NCBI RefSeq assembly: GCF_932526225.1
Contig: NC_064038.1
Location: forward strand, 10,725,070 to 10,789,069
DNA length: 64,000 bases
Reading direction: 5' to 3'
From: Nematostella vectensis
Taxonomy: Eukaryota > Cnidaria > Anthozoa > Actiniaria > Edwardsiidae
This document shows positions 45,165 through 56,391 of this stretch, piece after piece. The notes below the pieces were generated by a model. That model did not search any database. It was not told the DNA's origin and worked only from the letters and a program-made list of their open reading frames with translations. Each line of letters starts with the position of its first letter. Positions within the stretch are counted from its first letter, which is position 1. The position numbers and the translations under genes were made by a program.

Positions 45165-45839
45165 TCAGTCGGGCAACATGTCCCGGTAAACCTCAATCAT
45201 CGGCCACAGAGGACCAAGATCCATCTCTGCCTGACGGAGTTCCTCAAGGCTTCGTCCCTGGCAAAATAAGTTGTCTGCCATCGACAACATTGCCTTATCG
45301 AATTCTCGCAAAAAAGTGTTCAAGTTATTTTCGTTTTCGTGCATTTTGTCTATTTCCTTATTGTCTATGCACTCATCTGACTCCTTTTTTAAATGTAGAC
45401 AAGATGTATCTACTTTCTTGTGATATTCCTCGTTGAGGTCGTGGTGTGACGTATCATCGCCATCATTGATGTCATGCACAGTCTTCTCTGCGTCTGTTTC
45501 GTGTGGATTCCCGTGGTTACGGATGATGTCATCATCTGCAATGCTGTCTCTCTTGCATTCCTCCCTCTCTTTACTCGCGACGTCTCTCTGTAGAACAATA
45601 CTAATATTAGATTACAGGTGTGGGATATTGCTGAAGGTCTTAAGTGATGGCGTCCACCATCTAGTATCTCGCATAATTCATCCACACGCTCTCATCACGC
45701 TCCATCACGCTTCACGTCACGCGTAACTCACCTCCTTGCCATACCAGCGCTTGTACGCATAACATCCCATGGCCACTCCGCCTATGGCCAATGCACCGAC
45801 AGCGGCGTATTTGAAATAGTCGTTGAAAAAAGTGCTCAT
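45165..45839 (-). CDS. Small membrane-anchored protein of unknown family, 2 exons
   Basis: Exon 1 is 45839-45732 (36 codons) and exon 2 is 45587-45165, joined by a GT-AG intron in phase 0 to give 176 residues. Residues about 10-30 (KYAAVGALAIGGVAMGCYAY) form one hydrophobic helix close to the N-terminus, followed by KRWYGKE. The rest is charged and mostly acidic, with many H, D, E and K residues, and ends in a helix-like stretch (FLREFDKAMLSMADNLF; ELRQAEMDLGPLW). This layout fits a signal-anchored protein of an organelle or ER membrane with the bulk in the cytosol, which is inference. I do not recognise the family. The gene lies within the segment absent from duplication unit B, so it is single-copy in this window. 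Confidence 0.7.
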
Positions 45840-47030
45840 TTTGTCGTGAGAAAATACGCAATATCTTTCGTGTTCAAAATATTTTTGAACTGGTCAATTA
45901 GAAGTTCGTTAACACTTATGACGTCATTGAATTTGGGGAAGCAAGGGCACTAGCATGGCGCGCGCTGAATTCTGGTCAGGTTATGTCACGCTATACTCCG
46001 CTGAGCTGTGTAGTACGCTCGCATTAGTAGTTATTTCGAGGGAATTCACCATAATCTTCCCGTCTTCTAGTGACTGATTCAATAATTCTGACCTTTTTAC
46101 CAGAGAAACCTGGAGGTGTATGGGGATATTGTCATTGGCCTTTTATTTCTATACTCTCTAACACCCTAGAAATGCACTTCTAGCTTGAAGGTCAATGCAT
46201 ACTAAAATAATACCAAATCCTAATACACAATCATGCATTTGTGTAAAAGAATGTATTCCTTCGTGATATATTAAGGGTCTAGATGAAATTACTCTATTGT
46301 TTCCTGCGGGTACCACTCATTCCCCTTGGTAGCCCAAAAGTGAATCAATTGAAGCATCGTCAAATACTATCCTTTTCACATATGACACCTCAGCAAATCC
46401 TGCTGACGTAACAAGGCCTCAGAAAAATAAGAGACGGTCATCTTACAATACATATCACTTGATCTCACCCTTTTGACATTCTCTCCCCCCCCCCCCTGCG
46501 GATCATTTCTTGTTCATGGATCGTAATACAATCCTCTGTCCATATGGTACCGATGACTGCGCATAGCCCCTCATTAAATCATAGATACGCGTGAAAACCA
46601 TGATTCCATTCGTATTCTACTGATGTAGCGGTGGCAGCGGCATAGCCAGGATTTTTAACAGGTGGGGGGCCAAAAGGCCCGGTGAAGGCATTTTCTCCTG
46701 TATTTCAAATAATGACTCATACATTTACTGTATTTTTGGCTGCTAGAAGAGGGGGGCCCAGGCCCCCTGGGCCAACCCCTGGCTACGCCCCTGGGTGGAA
46801 ATGTATTTTTCTCTCGGGTAGTAAAACACGTTCACAACCATAAACACGTAATTTTTTAAAGTCCGATATTTTGAAGTAGAAATAATTTGTTAAAATATTG
46901 TTCTTGGCTATCAGATTCTTTCCACACTTCCCTATTTTGGTTCACATCTTTAGACAACAAATTGACCGTCCGATTTTCCGACTGGCAAACAAATGACATC
47001 TTTATTAAATTTTGGTACAACCATAAAATT
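45840..47030. other. Spacer upstream of the small membrane protein gene
   Basis: No exon was supported here. The promoter of the minus-strand gene at 45165-45839 should lie just to the right of 45839. An R1 element occupies 46636-46793. The weak frames near 46856-47167 overlap the start of a tandem repeat array. Confidence 0.5.
46636..46793 (+). mobile_element. Family R1 element, copy 4
   Basis: Starts 'agcggcatagccaggattt' and ends 'cctggctacgcccctg', with 'aataatgactcatacattta' and 'tttttggctgctaga' inside. The same layout and orientation as the copy at 17.3 kb. Confidence 0.8.
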
Positions 47031-47044
47031 ATTCTATTAAAATA

Positions 47045-47510
47045 CTCTATACATACGGATGGTAATTTCCATACGTATGGCTCGGACATATCTTGAACTA
47101 AAGCCTCCGTTTTTTGCCACGCATTCCATCGACGGATGGAAATTTCCATACGTCCGATTTGGTCCAATCATGAACAAAAATCTTTGTTTTTTGCCAATTC
47201 CGTTTTTACGGATAGAATATTCCATACGTCTGATTTGTACCAATTTCTTACTCGAATCCTGTTTTTTACCATAATCTAAACTTACGGATGGAAATTTCCA
47301 TACGTCTGGTTCGGACAGATCCGGAACTAAAACCGCCGTTTTTTGCCAACCCGCAGATTTACGGATGGAATTATCCATACATCTGGTTGGGACAGATCCT
47401 GAACTAAAACCTGCGTTTTTTGCCACACCGCAGATTGACGGATGGAAATTCCCATACGCCTGGCTTGGACAGATCCGGAAAAAAACCTCCGTTTTTTGCC
47501 AGACCGCAGG
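47045..47510. repeat. Tandem array of about six 65-80-bp units with a palindromic core
   Basis: Each unit has 'acggatggaaatttccata' followed by 'cgtctggttcggacagatc' and 'ccgttttttgcca'. The core 'tggaaatttcca' is a perfect palindrome in several units. Units are diverged from each other, and frames on both strands through the array follow the repeat. It lies between the small membrane protein gene and a zinc-finger-like frame. Confidence 0.85.
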
Positions 47511-47862
47511 AGAACCGGGGAAAAATATGAATCGAAATACTACCTTCTAATGTATCAAATTTTTTTCAAGACAATTCTTAATGCGTTTAGGCAAATGGAA
47601 AAGATACCTCTGCCATGGGTCGCAAGTTCGTTTGATCAAACCGCCGTCCACGATCGTGGACGAGATCCAGAGCGCATGCAACGTTCATTAATTACTGGCC
47701 ACTATTTGAGCCCACAATGACTAGCGCATGCATGAAACGTATATCCGCTGCAGGATAATAAGCCCGCATTCGAAACGGCGTCCTCCGTAGAAATATCACG
47801 CGACGAATTATAAAAGAAGCCATTCAATGCCTTTTCTTCATTCAGAAATTTCTATCTTTTGA

Positions 47863-48054
47863 CTAACGAGTCAATCTTCCGTTTACAGGTTTTGCATATT
47901 CTTCTGGGAATAGCTGATCTACCAAAAAGTTTTGTAACATTTTCTTCGAATCCAACTGTGCGATATTTACATCGAAGAAACTCGCCTGCCCAGATGTCTT
48001 GAAATTAATCCCACAAACAAGACAAAACTCGTCTATGCTGCGTTTGTTGTTCAA
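47863..48054 (-). CDS. Possible first exon of a gene with a CxxC zinc-binding start
   Basis: The frame starts MNNKRSIDEFCLVCGINF and continues with a helix-like stretch (SKKMLQNFLVDQLFPEEYAKP). A CxxC pair near the N-terminus suggests a metal-binding module. A donor-like 'cct|gtaaac' lies near 47890, before the frame's stop. No further exon could be linked downstream on the minus strand, where the tandem array begins. It may be the truncated start of a gene or a chance frame. Confidence 0.3.
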   Translation of the reverse strand: MNNKRSIDEFCLVCGINFKTSGQASFFDVNIAQLDSKKMLQNFLVDQLFPEEYAKPVNGRLTR

Positions 48055-48074
48055 TCTTTTTAGTGACGTTTTAG

Positions 48075-49990
48075 GTGATTGAAATTGAACAGTTGTTTTC
48101 TTTTTTCGAAGAGGAAACTAACCGGAGTTTGATTCATGATTTCCGACTAAACCCATGCAAACATATTAGCATATTGACAGCTTTCGCGCGATGGTACGGG
48201 ATTTGTCACGTCGGTCGCTTATTAACGCTCACGCATGCGCAACAGAAACAGTTTCGACCCATGGCAGAGGTATCTTTTCCTCGCGAACTCCAGCCCAGCG
48301 AAATACAGAGAAAAGAGGCCTCTGCTAGCAGGGAAGCAAATTGAAAGAAACACTGATTCTTCGCTATTTTTGAGTTATTTAGACTTCGTTGTATTTCTGT
48401 TCTCCATAAAAACATAGATATAGGCAGTGGTAGGCTGTTCACTGTATTTGTAACAGCTAAATTTTTGGTTTAGACCAACTATGACCCGCTTGGCTGGGGG
48501 AGGTACCGTTTTTTTTACTTGTTCGCTGTTACAAAGTCTTTACAACATCAGGTGTCTGCAAGTATTTTCACATGTGAGTCTCTTCAAGTCCTTAGTGTCT
48601 TAAGTGTTAGTGGGAGAGAGTCTTACATGTGTCTCTTCAAGTTCTTAAGTAAGTCTAAAGTGAGTTGGGGCTTCGGTACGCACCCATATTTATATGCTAC
48701 TAAGACGGCATGTCCTTTAGGATAACTGACACTGACACGAAGGCCTTTTAGCACTGTTTGGATAATGGTTTAACCAATGGGTGTACGAGGGACGACCTTC
48801 CTACGTGGGTGTGCCAGTCTGTTACGCTTGGGCTACCGTGACTTACGTAATGTTTACAATGTTTCTACTGACTACGGATGTCACACACTAACTTGTTACA
48901 CTGCTAGTGCGCATGACAAGCTACACACGTGACTAATATGATTGACAGCATTCCAATCATTTTTGCACTCAAAATCTTAAAATGTACTAAAATCTATTTC
49001 TACCGACGGCTAGGTCTAAAGCCTACTTAGGGTAAACCTTGTGTGAACTCAGACTTAACTTTCCTTCAATAGTTGAGAAGTGCGAAACTAGAATTGGTGG
49101 CCAAATCCCGATTGTCAAATACCTTTGAAAAGGGACGCGGCACGCCTATAAGTTTTCCGAGCAAAAGGTCAATCTGCTAAAAATAGGAACTGCTTCTCTA
49201 AGCAATTTCTATGCGAGCGTTTTAGAATTCCATGTCAACCACGATAAGCAAACTAAACAAAATGCTTTTAATCGTTCCGTGGACTTCAATATGCTAACAG
49301 CCGATCAGTATATAATTTCTAGATGCTAAATATCACTCCACTACATGTGTGACTTATTCCTGCGTGACATATTTACTGACGCCGTCAAAGGTACATCAAT
49401 GTCGGCATATGCTATACCTGAAAGAGATAATATGCAACTTTTTATTAATACAAATTTCCGGAACGCAAACGCTACCAAGGAAGATATTTCAAAGGGGTGG
49501 GAAACGACTAAAATCTTTGCAAAAAAAGCTTACCATGATTTATTTTTGTTGTAAAGGCGAGACTTTACTTTCCTGGGTTTTAATAATATTGTCCCCCCCC
49601 TTTCCTCCCAAAAAGGAAATGCCGCTAATTATTTTTTACAATTGTGCCTGTGTCTCCTTTGTTGCCTTCTGTTTTTGCATGTTTGTTTTTATTGCTGTCT
49701 TTAATTAACTTTCGCAACACTGAACCTCTGTGATGTTTGTACTGGTATGAGTGCGACTGTTTTATGGGACATGTTTCCCTATTTCCATTATCATCATTTT
49801 CAGCAATTACAACATCCCTTACTCTAGATAATATATCAAAGAACTCTTCAAGTTTAGTATATCATCTTGATTTCAGTGATTTCAGTGTCTTCACAATAAA
49901 AGAAAGTTTTCCCTTTTTGGTATTCATACGGTAATGAACATAAGGCCAACTCACCATTGTCACTTGATGTGATCTTGTCAACGCTATAAA
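48075..49990. other. Spacer with coding-like relic near 49.2-49.55 kb
   Basis: No gene was supported. From about 49185 to 49554 on the plus strand the translation looks protein-like in one frame up to a TAA at about 49327 (SNFYASVLEFHVNHD) and again from an ATG at 49345 (NMQLFINTNFRNANATKEDI). It could be a decayed gene or mobile-element remnant, but no family is recognised. The rest is AT-rich with no clear structure. Confidence 0.35.
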
Positions 49991-49996
49991 CACAGG

Positions 49997-50154
49997 TCCG
50001 TAGAAGAGGGTAGGGCACTGGGGGCACTGATATTTTCCAAAATTATAAGGAAATGACCAGTAGGGGCGTGCACGTGCTCCTAAATATTTATTTAATGTTT
50101 CTGTAGTGCCCCCCCCCCCCCCCCCAATATTTGGAGGTCTGCTACAGCACTGAC
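49997..50154 (-). mobile_element. Family R2 element, copy 4
   Basis: Reverse orientation, with 'aaggaaatgaccagtaggg', 'tttaatgtttctgtagtgc' and 'ggtctgctacagcac'. It marks the right edge of the segment absent from unit B. Confidence 0.75.
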
Positions 50155-50426
50155 TGTGGTTTTTGTTGATCCGGATCGTTTGTATCTATCCTCTGTACTG
50201 TTGGTACATCATTTGCGTTTAGTAATCGGCTTTTTTTGGGTGATCCTGAGTGATTTCACGCGTAGAGCCCGTCTCGATACTTGTTTCCGTTTTCCCCATT
50301 CCATCCTCCATCTTGTTTTTATTTTATGGGAAGTATTTCACGGGTGGGTTTTGAGGGTCAGCTCGCACCTTTTCAGCGGTTAAGACATTAGGTACGTTGT
50401 ATATGATATTATCTATATTGTTCTGA

Positions 50427-51154
50427 AATCAAGAGAGCATAAGATAAGAGAGGGGCAATTTGGTATTACCCTCGCGCCATGTCGATTCCCATCCTGGCTA
50501 TTTTTAGTAACCACCACCCTACCACTGCGCGTGAAGATTTGCTCCGTTTATTTTGTCCTACTCCCCCGCGGGTTGTGTGTTGTTGTTTTGCCAACTCGAT
50601 AGGAATGAAAAGAGATCATGTAAAATAACTCGGAAGAAGAAAACAAGTCTAACTTAAGTAAGCAAGATTGGCAAATATACTCACAGAAAGCTAAATCCCT
50701 GAATAGTTTTACAGTGTTTTGTTTGTCTGAGCGGCGAAGTCAAGTCAATAAGAAAGAAAGTAGCGACGAGCAAAATGGCTGTTACCGCCTTTGATTCAAA
50801 TCCCGACTCCAGCATGTATAATATACCTAACAGTTATAGAAATGTCTAGAAACAACATCAAATAAGTACAGTAATATCTCCCTCTTTATTTTCTCACTAT
50901 TAGAAAAGCTCAGATACTTCAGCTTGCTGGCTTTGATCATCACATAAATGCATTCCCTCGCTACAAGGATAGTTTTATGAAATGTATTTATCTTGGATTC
51001 ATTCTCAATTCACCGGAATATTCACAAAAGTCAATATCATATCTAACTTATAGGGTGGGAGATAGGGTTGGTTATTAAAAATAGCCAGGATGGGAATCGA
51101 CATTGCGCGCGGGTAATACCAAAGTGTCCCTCTCTTGTCTAATGCTCTCTAGAC
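50427..51154. mobile_element. Inverted-repeat element of about 0.7 kb
   Basis: 'agagagcataagataagag' with the following 'ttggtattaccc', 'atgtcgattcccatcc' and 'tggctatttttagtaacca' at the left is found in reverse complement at the right end (to 51154). The terminal repeats are roughly 90-100 bases long. No open frame lies inside. The element is absent from the matching place in duplication unit B, so it inserted after the duplication or was lost there. Confidence 0.7.
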
Positions 51155-51608
51155 CTACCGACTCTCAATTTCCGCTTTCAGTTTTTAAGGGAATGTCGCT
51201 AGCGCACAGAGTACCCGCAAATGAATTTAATTAATTTTTTCTTTGCCGATGAAACAAACCGACTGTGCTAGCGTCCCGTCTTGGCCCGACTTATTTTTTT
51301 TTTAGTAAAATTTCGAATAGCGAGGTTGCCTTTTTTTGTTATTCAAACAACACTTGAATTATTAACCGATGGGCTTTGGTTTGGTTTGGTTAGAAGCATT
51401 TAATCTCCTTCGGTATTACAGTTTGGTTTACAGCGTCCTATGCGTGACATGTTATTTGAACAATTGTTCTTGTGAACAATTGGTAAGGTGTGTTATTTAT
51501 CTACATATCAAGTTCTTTATTAATAATCAGCCGATAACAGAATATCTGCTGCAGTACTCTCCTCGCTGAACTCCAGCAAGCACGAGAACACACTAAAGGT
51601 CGTTCAAC

Positions 51609-54290
51609 ATGTATTTTCTCCGCTTCTTCTGTTTGACTGTAGCCGTGATGAACGCTTTCGGTGAGATGAGGTGAGTAAAGTCAAACTTGTCAACGACGCA
51701 TGCATAGTCGAGTTTAGTGTTAAAACAAAGGAGGCTTTCACTTCGAACCAGAACAATATGTAATCACACTACTAGAATGCAAAAAAAAGGCTGTGGAGTA
51801 ATTTATTTACCGATATCAAAACTAGCAGCGGATTACAATCAGGTATTGCCATCGATACTGAACATTCTAAAAGATCATTTGTATTTACCGCCGGTCGTTT
51901 ATACCTGTCGCTGGGTCACGGAACGAATGTCAAATTCATTAAAACTTTATACATGACTTTTAAGCACGTTTTTAGCATGTTTATAGTCATTCTCTTAAGT
52001 TTATTTACCATTCCTGCTTTTGAAGGCTTGAAACCGTACACTATATTATCTATTTTCGCAAATCGAGGAATAAGGCTCGGAAACTGGAATTACCAGAACT
52101 GAAGGTCTTAGACCGGCCGGTTTTTAATTCCCTCAGCCACCCTCCCTTTATTATTTGCCTCCAACTTGAATGGTCTGTAACTGAACTGAACAAGAAATGA
52201 AAGGTGGTTCGATCCACTACTACCCCCCACAATCAATTACACCCAACCGCTCTCCGCTTCAAGTCTCTAACATTCCCGTGAAAGGGAAATGAGAGAGTCG
52301 ATTGACAAATCAGCCTACTTATAAGCACCACTGAAAAAGCTTAGCAGGAAATAATAAGCTATGATTTGATCATGTCATATCATTGTTTTTCTACTTTCCA
52401 ACTGCCGCCTAAGGACATCGCACTAGTATGGCTTTGTATAGAAGTTCGTTGTAATCAGGCCCGTGGGTTTGGCTTGGAGTGGTGACTAAATAAATACGGT
52501 AGTTAATTGAGGCCGCGTTTTCAGTTGTCGTCACTTTTTGGGGTTTATCTATAAATACTCACAAAAAAGGAGCCCGTTCCCCCCACCCCAAGCTTACGGG
52601 CTTGTAATCATAGAGAAATCTTTCTGGCTTAATTCGTAAGTGCTAAATAAGTAGCTTTTTGTTGTTGTTATTTTGCCGCTCAAAACCTGAGCGCGCGCGA
52701 TTTTTTCGCCTAAAAAGTCACGTGATCTCTCAATTCCCCTATTGCACCTGAATTGACCGAATATTTTCATGCGTTACAGCGTGGAGGACAAGAAGCAGAT
52801 TGTCGTGATGTCTCTTCCGGGTGAAGAATACACACAGTATAACCTTGATTTCCAAGACATCGCAGAATTCATCAAAGAGATGGATCAGAAAACCAAAGGA
52901 CTTGACCACTTTATTATCATTCATGACCGATCAGGCAGAAAGTTTTTTGAGGGCTATAACTTTACGAACGCGCATCTTATCGAAATGGAGAAACCTGGAC
53001 TGGATCTCTGGATGCGGGATTTCCCCCCTATCATGCCCAAACAGCAAGTGAATTTCACGTACAAACCCCAATATATCAGCCACGAGCAGGCGCTGAAGGA
53101 CAAGGCAGGGTTCAACAGGCTGGCGTATTCAGCTAATTTCCCTGAGCTACGGCAAAGCAAGATCGTTTTGGAGGGCGGGAATATCGTGGAAAACGGGAAA
53201 GACATTGCTATCACCACGGCTAGAATCTACTCCGACAATCCAGGTAAATAATCTAACATAAGCATATAGCTTAGGTTCTGAAGTATTGATCAGGATTACT
53301 GTGGTAGTTACTTAAGATCTGCGGCGTCAAACGCATTCTCTTGAGCTCTTTCCAGACCCCACGCTTCCTCACTTAGCACAGGGAACCAAACAATTCGGAA
53401 TAAGGATGTCCTTAGGTCGCACAGTAGCAGAAAGGATAAGCTCCCTCTCCGTCATTATTTTAGACATATTTGTTAATATCTAGCGCATCTATCGCCCTCA
53501 GCAAATCTCTCTACTTGCCTGTTCCTCCCGCCCCTTCTAGGTTCCTAATAATCCCCTCAAGGTCATATCGAAACCTGCTACGACCCTGGGTAGAAGTGGC
53601 ACGAGTAGTGAAACTACAGTTTTTTGTCGATAAATAAGTTTTTTTAAAATATAATGCACTGTTGTTATCACTGTTGGATTTCTAGGAATGACCAAACAAG
53701 ACCTCATAGCAACACTAAGTCGCGAGATTAACCGGACAGTGGTGGTCCTTCCGGACCCCACGGGAACAACCGGACACTCGGACGGCGTGGTATCATTCGT
53801 GGAGGAAGACTCCCTTCTTATCGCTCTATTTGACGATGCAGACGGACCGAGCTTTTACGATGAAATGGAAGCCGAGGTCGTCAAGTTGTTTCCATCACTA
53901 AAGATCAATCCTCTGCCATGTTACGCAAAGAAAGGCAAGACCCAAGGATTCGTGTCGTCTGAGGGAGCGTACGCCAACTCGCTAGTGACAAACAACGCCG
54001 TCTACCTACCCTTCTTTAAAAACCAAACGAGCAACGAGAAAGCGCTTGCAGCATTCAAGAACAGCACCACGAAGACGGTTGTCCCGGTAACCAAGACTCA
54101 GTACATTCCTGTCCTTGGCGGAAGCCTTAGGTGTATGACATGGCAGATCGATCAGCATACGGAAGTCGGGAAACGCTTGCTGGCCTACGCGAAAACCTCG
54201 CCGAAGCCTTCAAGCGACGGAGTATCGATCGGTAGTAGTACAGGCATTGCTGTGTTTTTGGGTCTGGTCACCATGCTATTGTGTGGGTAG
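51609..54290 (+). CDS. Secreted agmatine/peptidylarginine-deiminase-like protein, copy A, 3 exons
   Basis: Exons 51609-51670, 52780-53243 and 53686-54290 join with matching phases (2, 1) to 376 residues. The family is PAD_porph/agmatine deiminase, guanidine-modifying enzymes that hydrolyse agmatine or C-terminal arginine. The active-site landmarks are all visible: LDLWMRD (98-101), EGGN (152-155), GHSDGVVSF (H206, D208) and LGGSLRCMTWQ with the nucleophile Cys at 325. The histidine usual before that Cys is replaced by Arg. Residues 1-18 are a signal peptide. The last ~25 residues (SSTGIAVFLGLVTMLLCG) are a hydrophobic end after a small-residue stretch, as in GPI-anchored proteins, so the enzyme should act outside the cell. 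The substrate is unknown. Copy B lies 5.7 kb downstream in the same orientation. Confidence 0.88.
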
Positions 54291-55437
54291 TCCTTTAGCT
54301 GTCTCATTACCACTAGCATGCACAGGTTTACCAACCTCTCAGTCAGTCTCTAGTCAATCCCAGTAACTAGCTCGAATATTTTCACGATTGATCACCTCCT
54401 GTAATTGTCCTACAATTGTCTCATATCCTAAAATAAAGATCACAATAAACTCTCATTGGTTTGTTTATTCAGAATAAGCGGTATATCTAGTAACGCGTCA
54501 TCCTTCAACTGCTCAAACGTTAAAAATACCGCTTATTCTGAATAAATACACATCACAAAGCAATGAGAGTTTATTGTGACCTTTATTCTAGGATATAAAC
54601 AATTTTAGGACAATTACAGGAGGTGATCAATCGTGAAAATATCCGAGCTAGTTACTGGGATTTACTGGAGACTGACTGAGAGGTTGGGAAGCCTGTGCAG
54701 TATGTCTAACGACGTGGACAACCGTGAAGATTATCATATGGATATTAATCAATTAATTTTCTTTGAATGATTAAATACAGTACCAACCTTTTCATCTGGG
54801 ATTTTTATTTTTTCCTTTTAAAAGGGGCATTTGCAAGAATGACCTTTTTTTTTTTAGATAAATTCAACATTGTAGTTTGAACATGTCACTTCAAGAAACA
54901 TTTAACGGAACAGGCTATTTGTTTACTGAAATCTTGAAATTACATATGTAGTGTAAACCAACTGAACTAGATCCTCTGCATATATTCCATTTTGTGGAAA
55001 ATGGGTAACTTTAAATCTATTATTTTAGCACTGCAAACACCCGTTTGACAACCAGGTGATTCTTTTTCAGAAAAAGAACTGTACAACTGTCAACAACCCC
55101 CAAAACTGTCAACTACCTGATTGTAAAATTCATTACCTTATCATGCAACTATTCCTCCCCCCTGTGAATTGTTTCTGATATGTTTACATTTCAACCTGAT
55201 AAAATTAAAATAATAAATTCTATAAAAAATGCGTCTTTGTACTTGTCAACTCTTTTAATGTGGCCAAAGCCAGTAAGCAGCGAAAAAACGCAGGAATGAT
55301 AATACAAACAAGAACAAGAAGGACAACAACCCATTTCCAGCCGATTCCCCAAACATTTCCCAGGTCCCTTTTTTCTGTCTGCATTCACATGGGGTGTATG
55401 CTATTCAATGTTAATGTCCGCGCCACCTGATCAAGAT
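54291..55437. other. 3' flank of deiminase copy A and spacer
   Basis: Two polyadenylation signals AATAAA lie at 54432-54437 and 54444-54449, about 145 bases after the stop. A long inverted repeat covers 54317-54704. From 54705 to 55437 the DNA is AT-rich with no recognisable gene. Confidence 0.7.
54317..54704. repeat. Long inverted repeat in the 3' region of deiminase copy A
   Basis: The left arm (54317-54484) is matched in reverse complement by the right arm (54527-54704), with about a 42-base spacer. Shared blocks include 'caacctctcagtcagtctc', 'aatcccagtaactagctcg', 'cacgattgatcacctcctg' and 'attcagaataagcggtat'. A modest number of mismatches and small indels is visible. The left arm contains both AATAAA signals, and the right arm carries their mirror images. 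Confidence 0.92.
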
Positions 55438-55790
55438 TTGTCATTCTCTTTGTCGTTTTTCTTGTTCTGCTCATCCGCTGCAAAATGAACGTCGTGGAAT
55501 ATAGAGGTATCTCAAAGCACACAAGGCGCAATTCTGGACTTAGCAGACGTGGATATCGATAAAAACCCAGGTAGTCTTGCGCAGAACGGTTTAAACAAAC
55601 CAAAGAGCAACTCGAAAAGTCTCCGAAGTCTTCGCAGAAGGAAACATGAGATGTTCGCTTGGGTAAAAGAGGTGGTCATATTTGCAACAAGCCAAAGTAT
55701 CATCTAGGGCCGGTTTTGGGAAACACGCAGAGGCTACTAGGAATCTGCCCAACACAGAAGTCTTGAGGATTACCATTCTTTGAAAAAAAA
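55438..55790 (+). pseudogene. Polycystin gene fragment with internal deletion
   Basis: From 55438 the sequence follows the polycystin exon 21 region starting at about 39045 ('cttgttctgctcatccgc', 'cttagcagacgtggat', 'gagatgttcgc', 'aaagaggtggtcatatt'). At about 55682 it jumps to exon 23 at about 42605 ('gcaacaagccaaagtatca') and continues to about 42715. Small deletions and stop codons break the frame. The jump removes exon 22 and both introns together with parts of exons 21 and 23, so it is a genomic deletion and not a processed copy. It is the left edge of duplication unit B. Confidence 0.88.
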
Positions 55791-56226
55791 GCAGGGACGG
55801 ATCCAGGATTTCAAAATGGGTGGTGGTTAATGGCCGGTTAGACAGCTTATAACTGAAAAAGTGGTTCTTGGCAGGTCACTACACAGATAATTAGTTTAAA
55901 TTGAGTTGTTCCAGATTTAAAATAGAGGGACACAAACCATGGTTACTCATGTCAAAGTAATTGAGAAATGTTGCTAGCTAAGGTTGGTTCTCACTACTGT
56001 AGGATGCAAGAGAATCAGTCAAACACAAGAAAATAAATCAGTTGCATTCTCTTGCACTTGCTCTTGCATTACGATAAGAATTGGAGAGTTGTGCGTGTTG
56101 TGCTAGGGTTCTAGTGAGAACCAGCCTTAAGCCTTTGTTTCCAAGTGTGTGGATGCAACATATGCCCCTGGATACTACAATACCAAATTCTTTGACACTT
56201 CCATTTAGAAAATGAATCAATATACT

Positions 56227-56391
56227 GTGTTGTAGCAGGTCACTTAAGATTGGGGGGGGGGGGGGGCACAATACAGAAACATTGAGAAAATATTGGGGGC
56301 AAAGCCACACCCCTACTGGTCATTTCCTTTTATTTTTTTAAATATTGGGAGGCACGTGCCCCCAGTGCCCCACCCCCTGATACGGCCCTAT
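56227..56391 (+). mobile_element. Family R2 element, copy 5
   Basis: It has 'gttgtagcaggtcacttaag' in part, 'aagccacacccctactgg', 'tcatttccttttatt' and 'ctgatacggcccta'. It is the positional counterpart of the copy at 44282-44445. Confidence 0.8.

Larger units (their letters stand above)
44460..50345 (-). pseudogene. Interrupted copy of the small acidic ORF found at 56587-56868
   Basis: The 3' half of the unit-B frame matches 44620-44697 and the 5' half matches about 50160-50335. Between them lie two R2 copies and about 5.1 kb of other DNA. A short stretch present in unit B ('ctccgctgtttaggcgatc' and a few more bases) is also missing here. The gene copy in unit A is therefore split and deleted, while unit B keeps one open frame. 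Confidence 0.6.
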
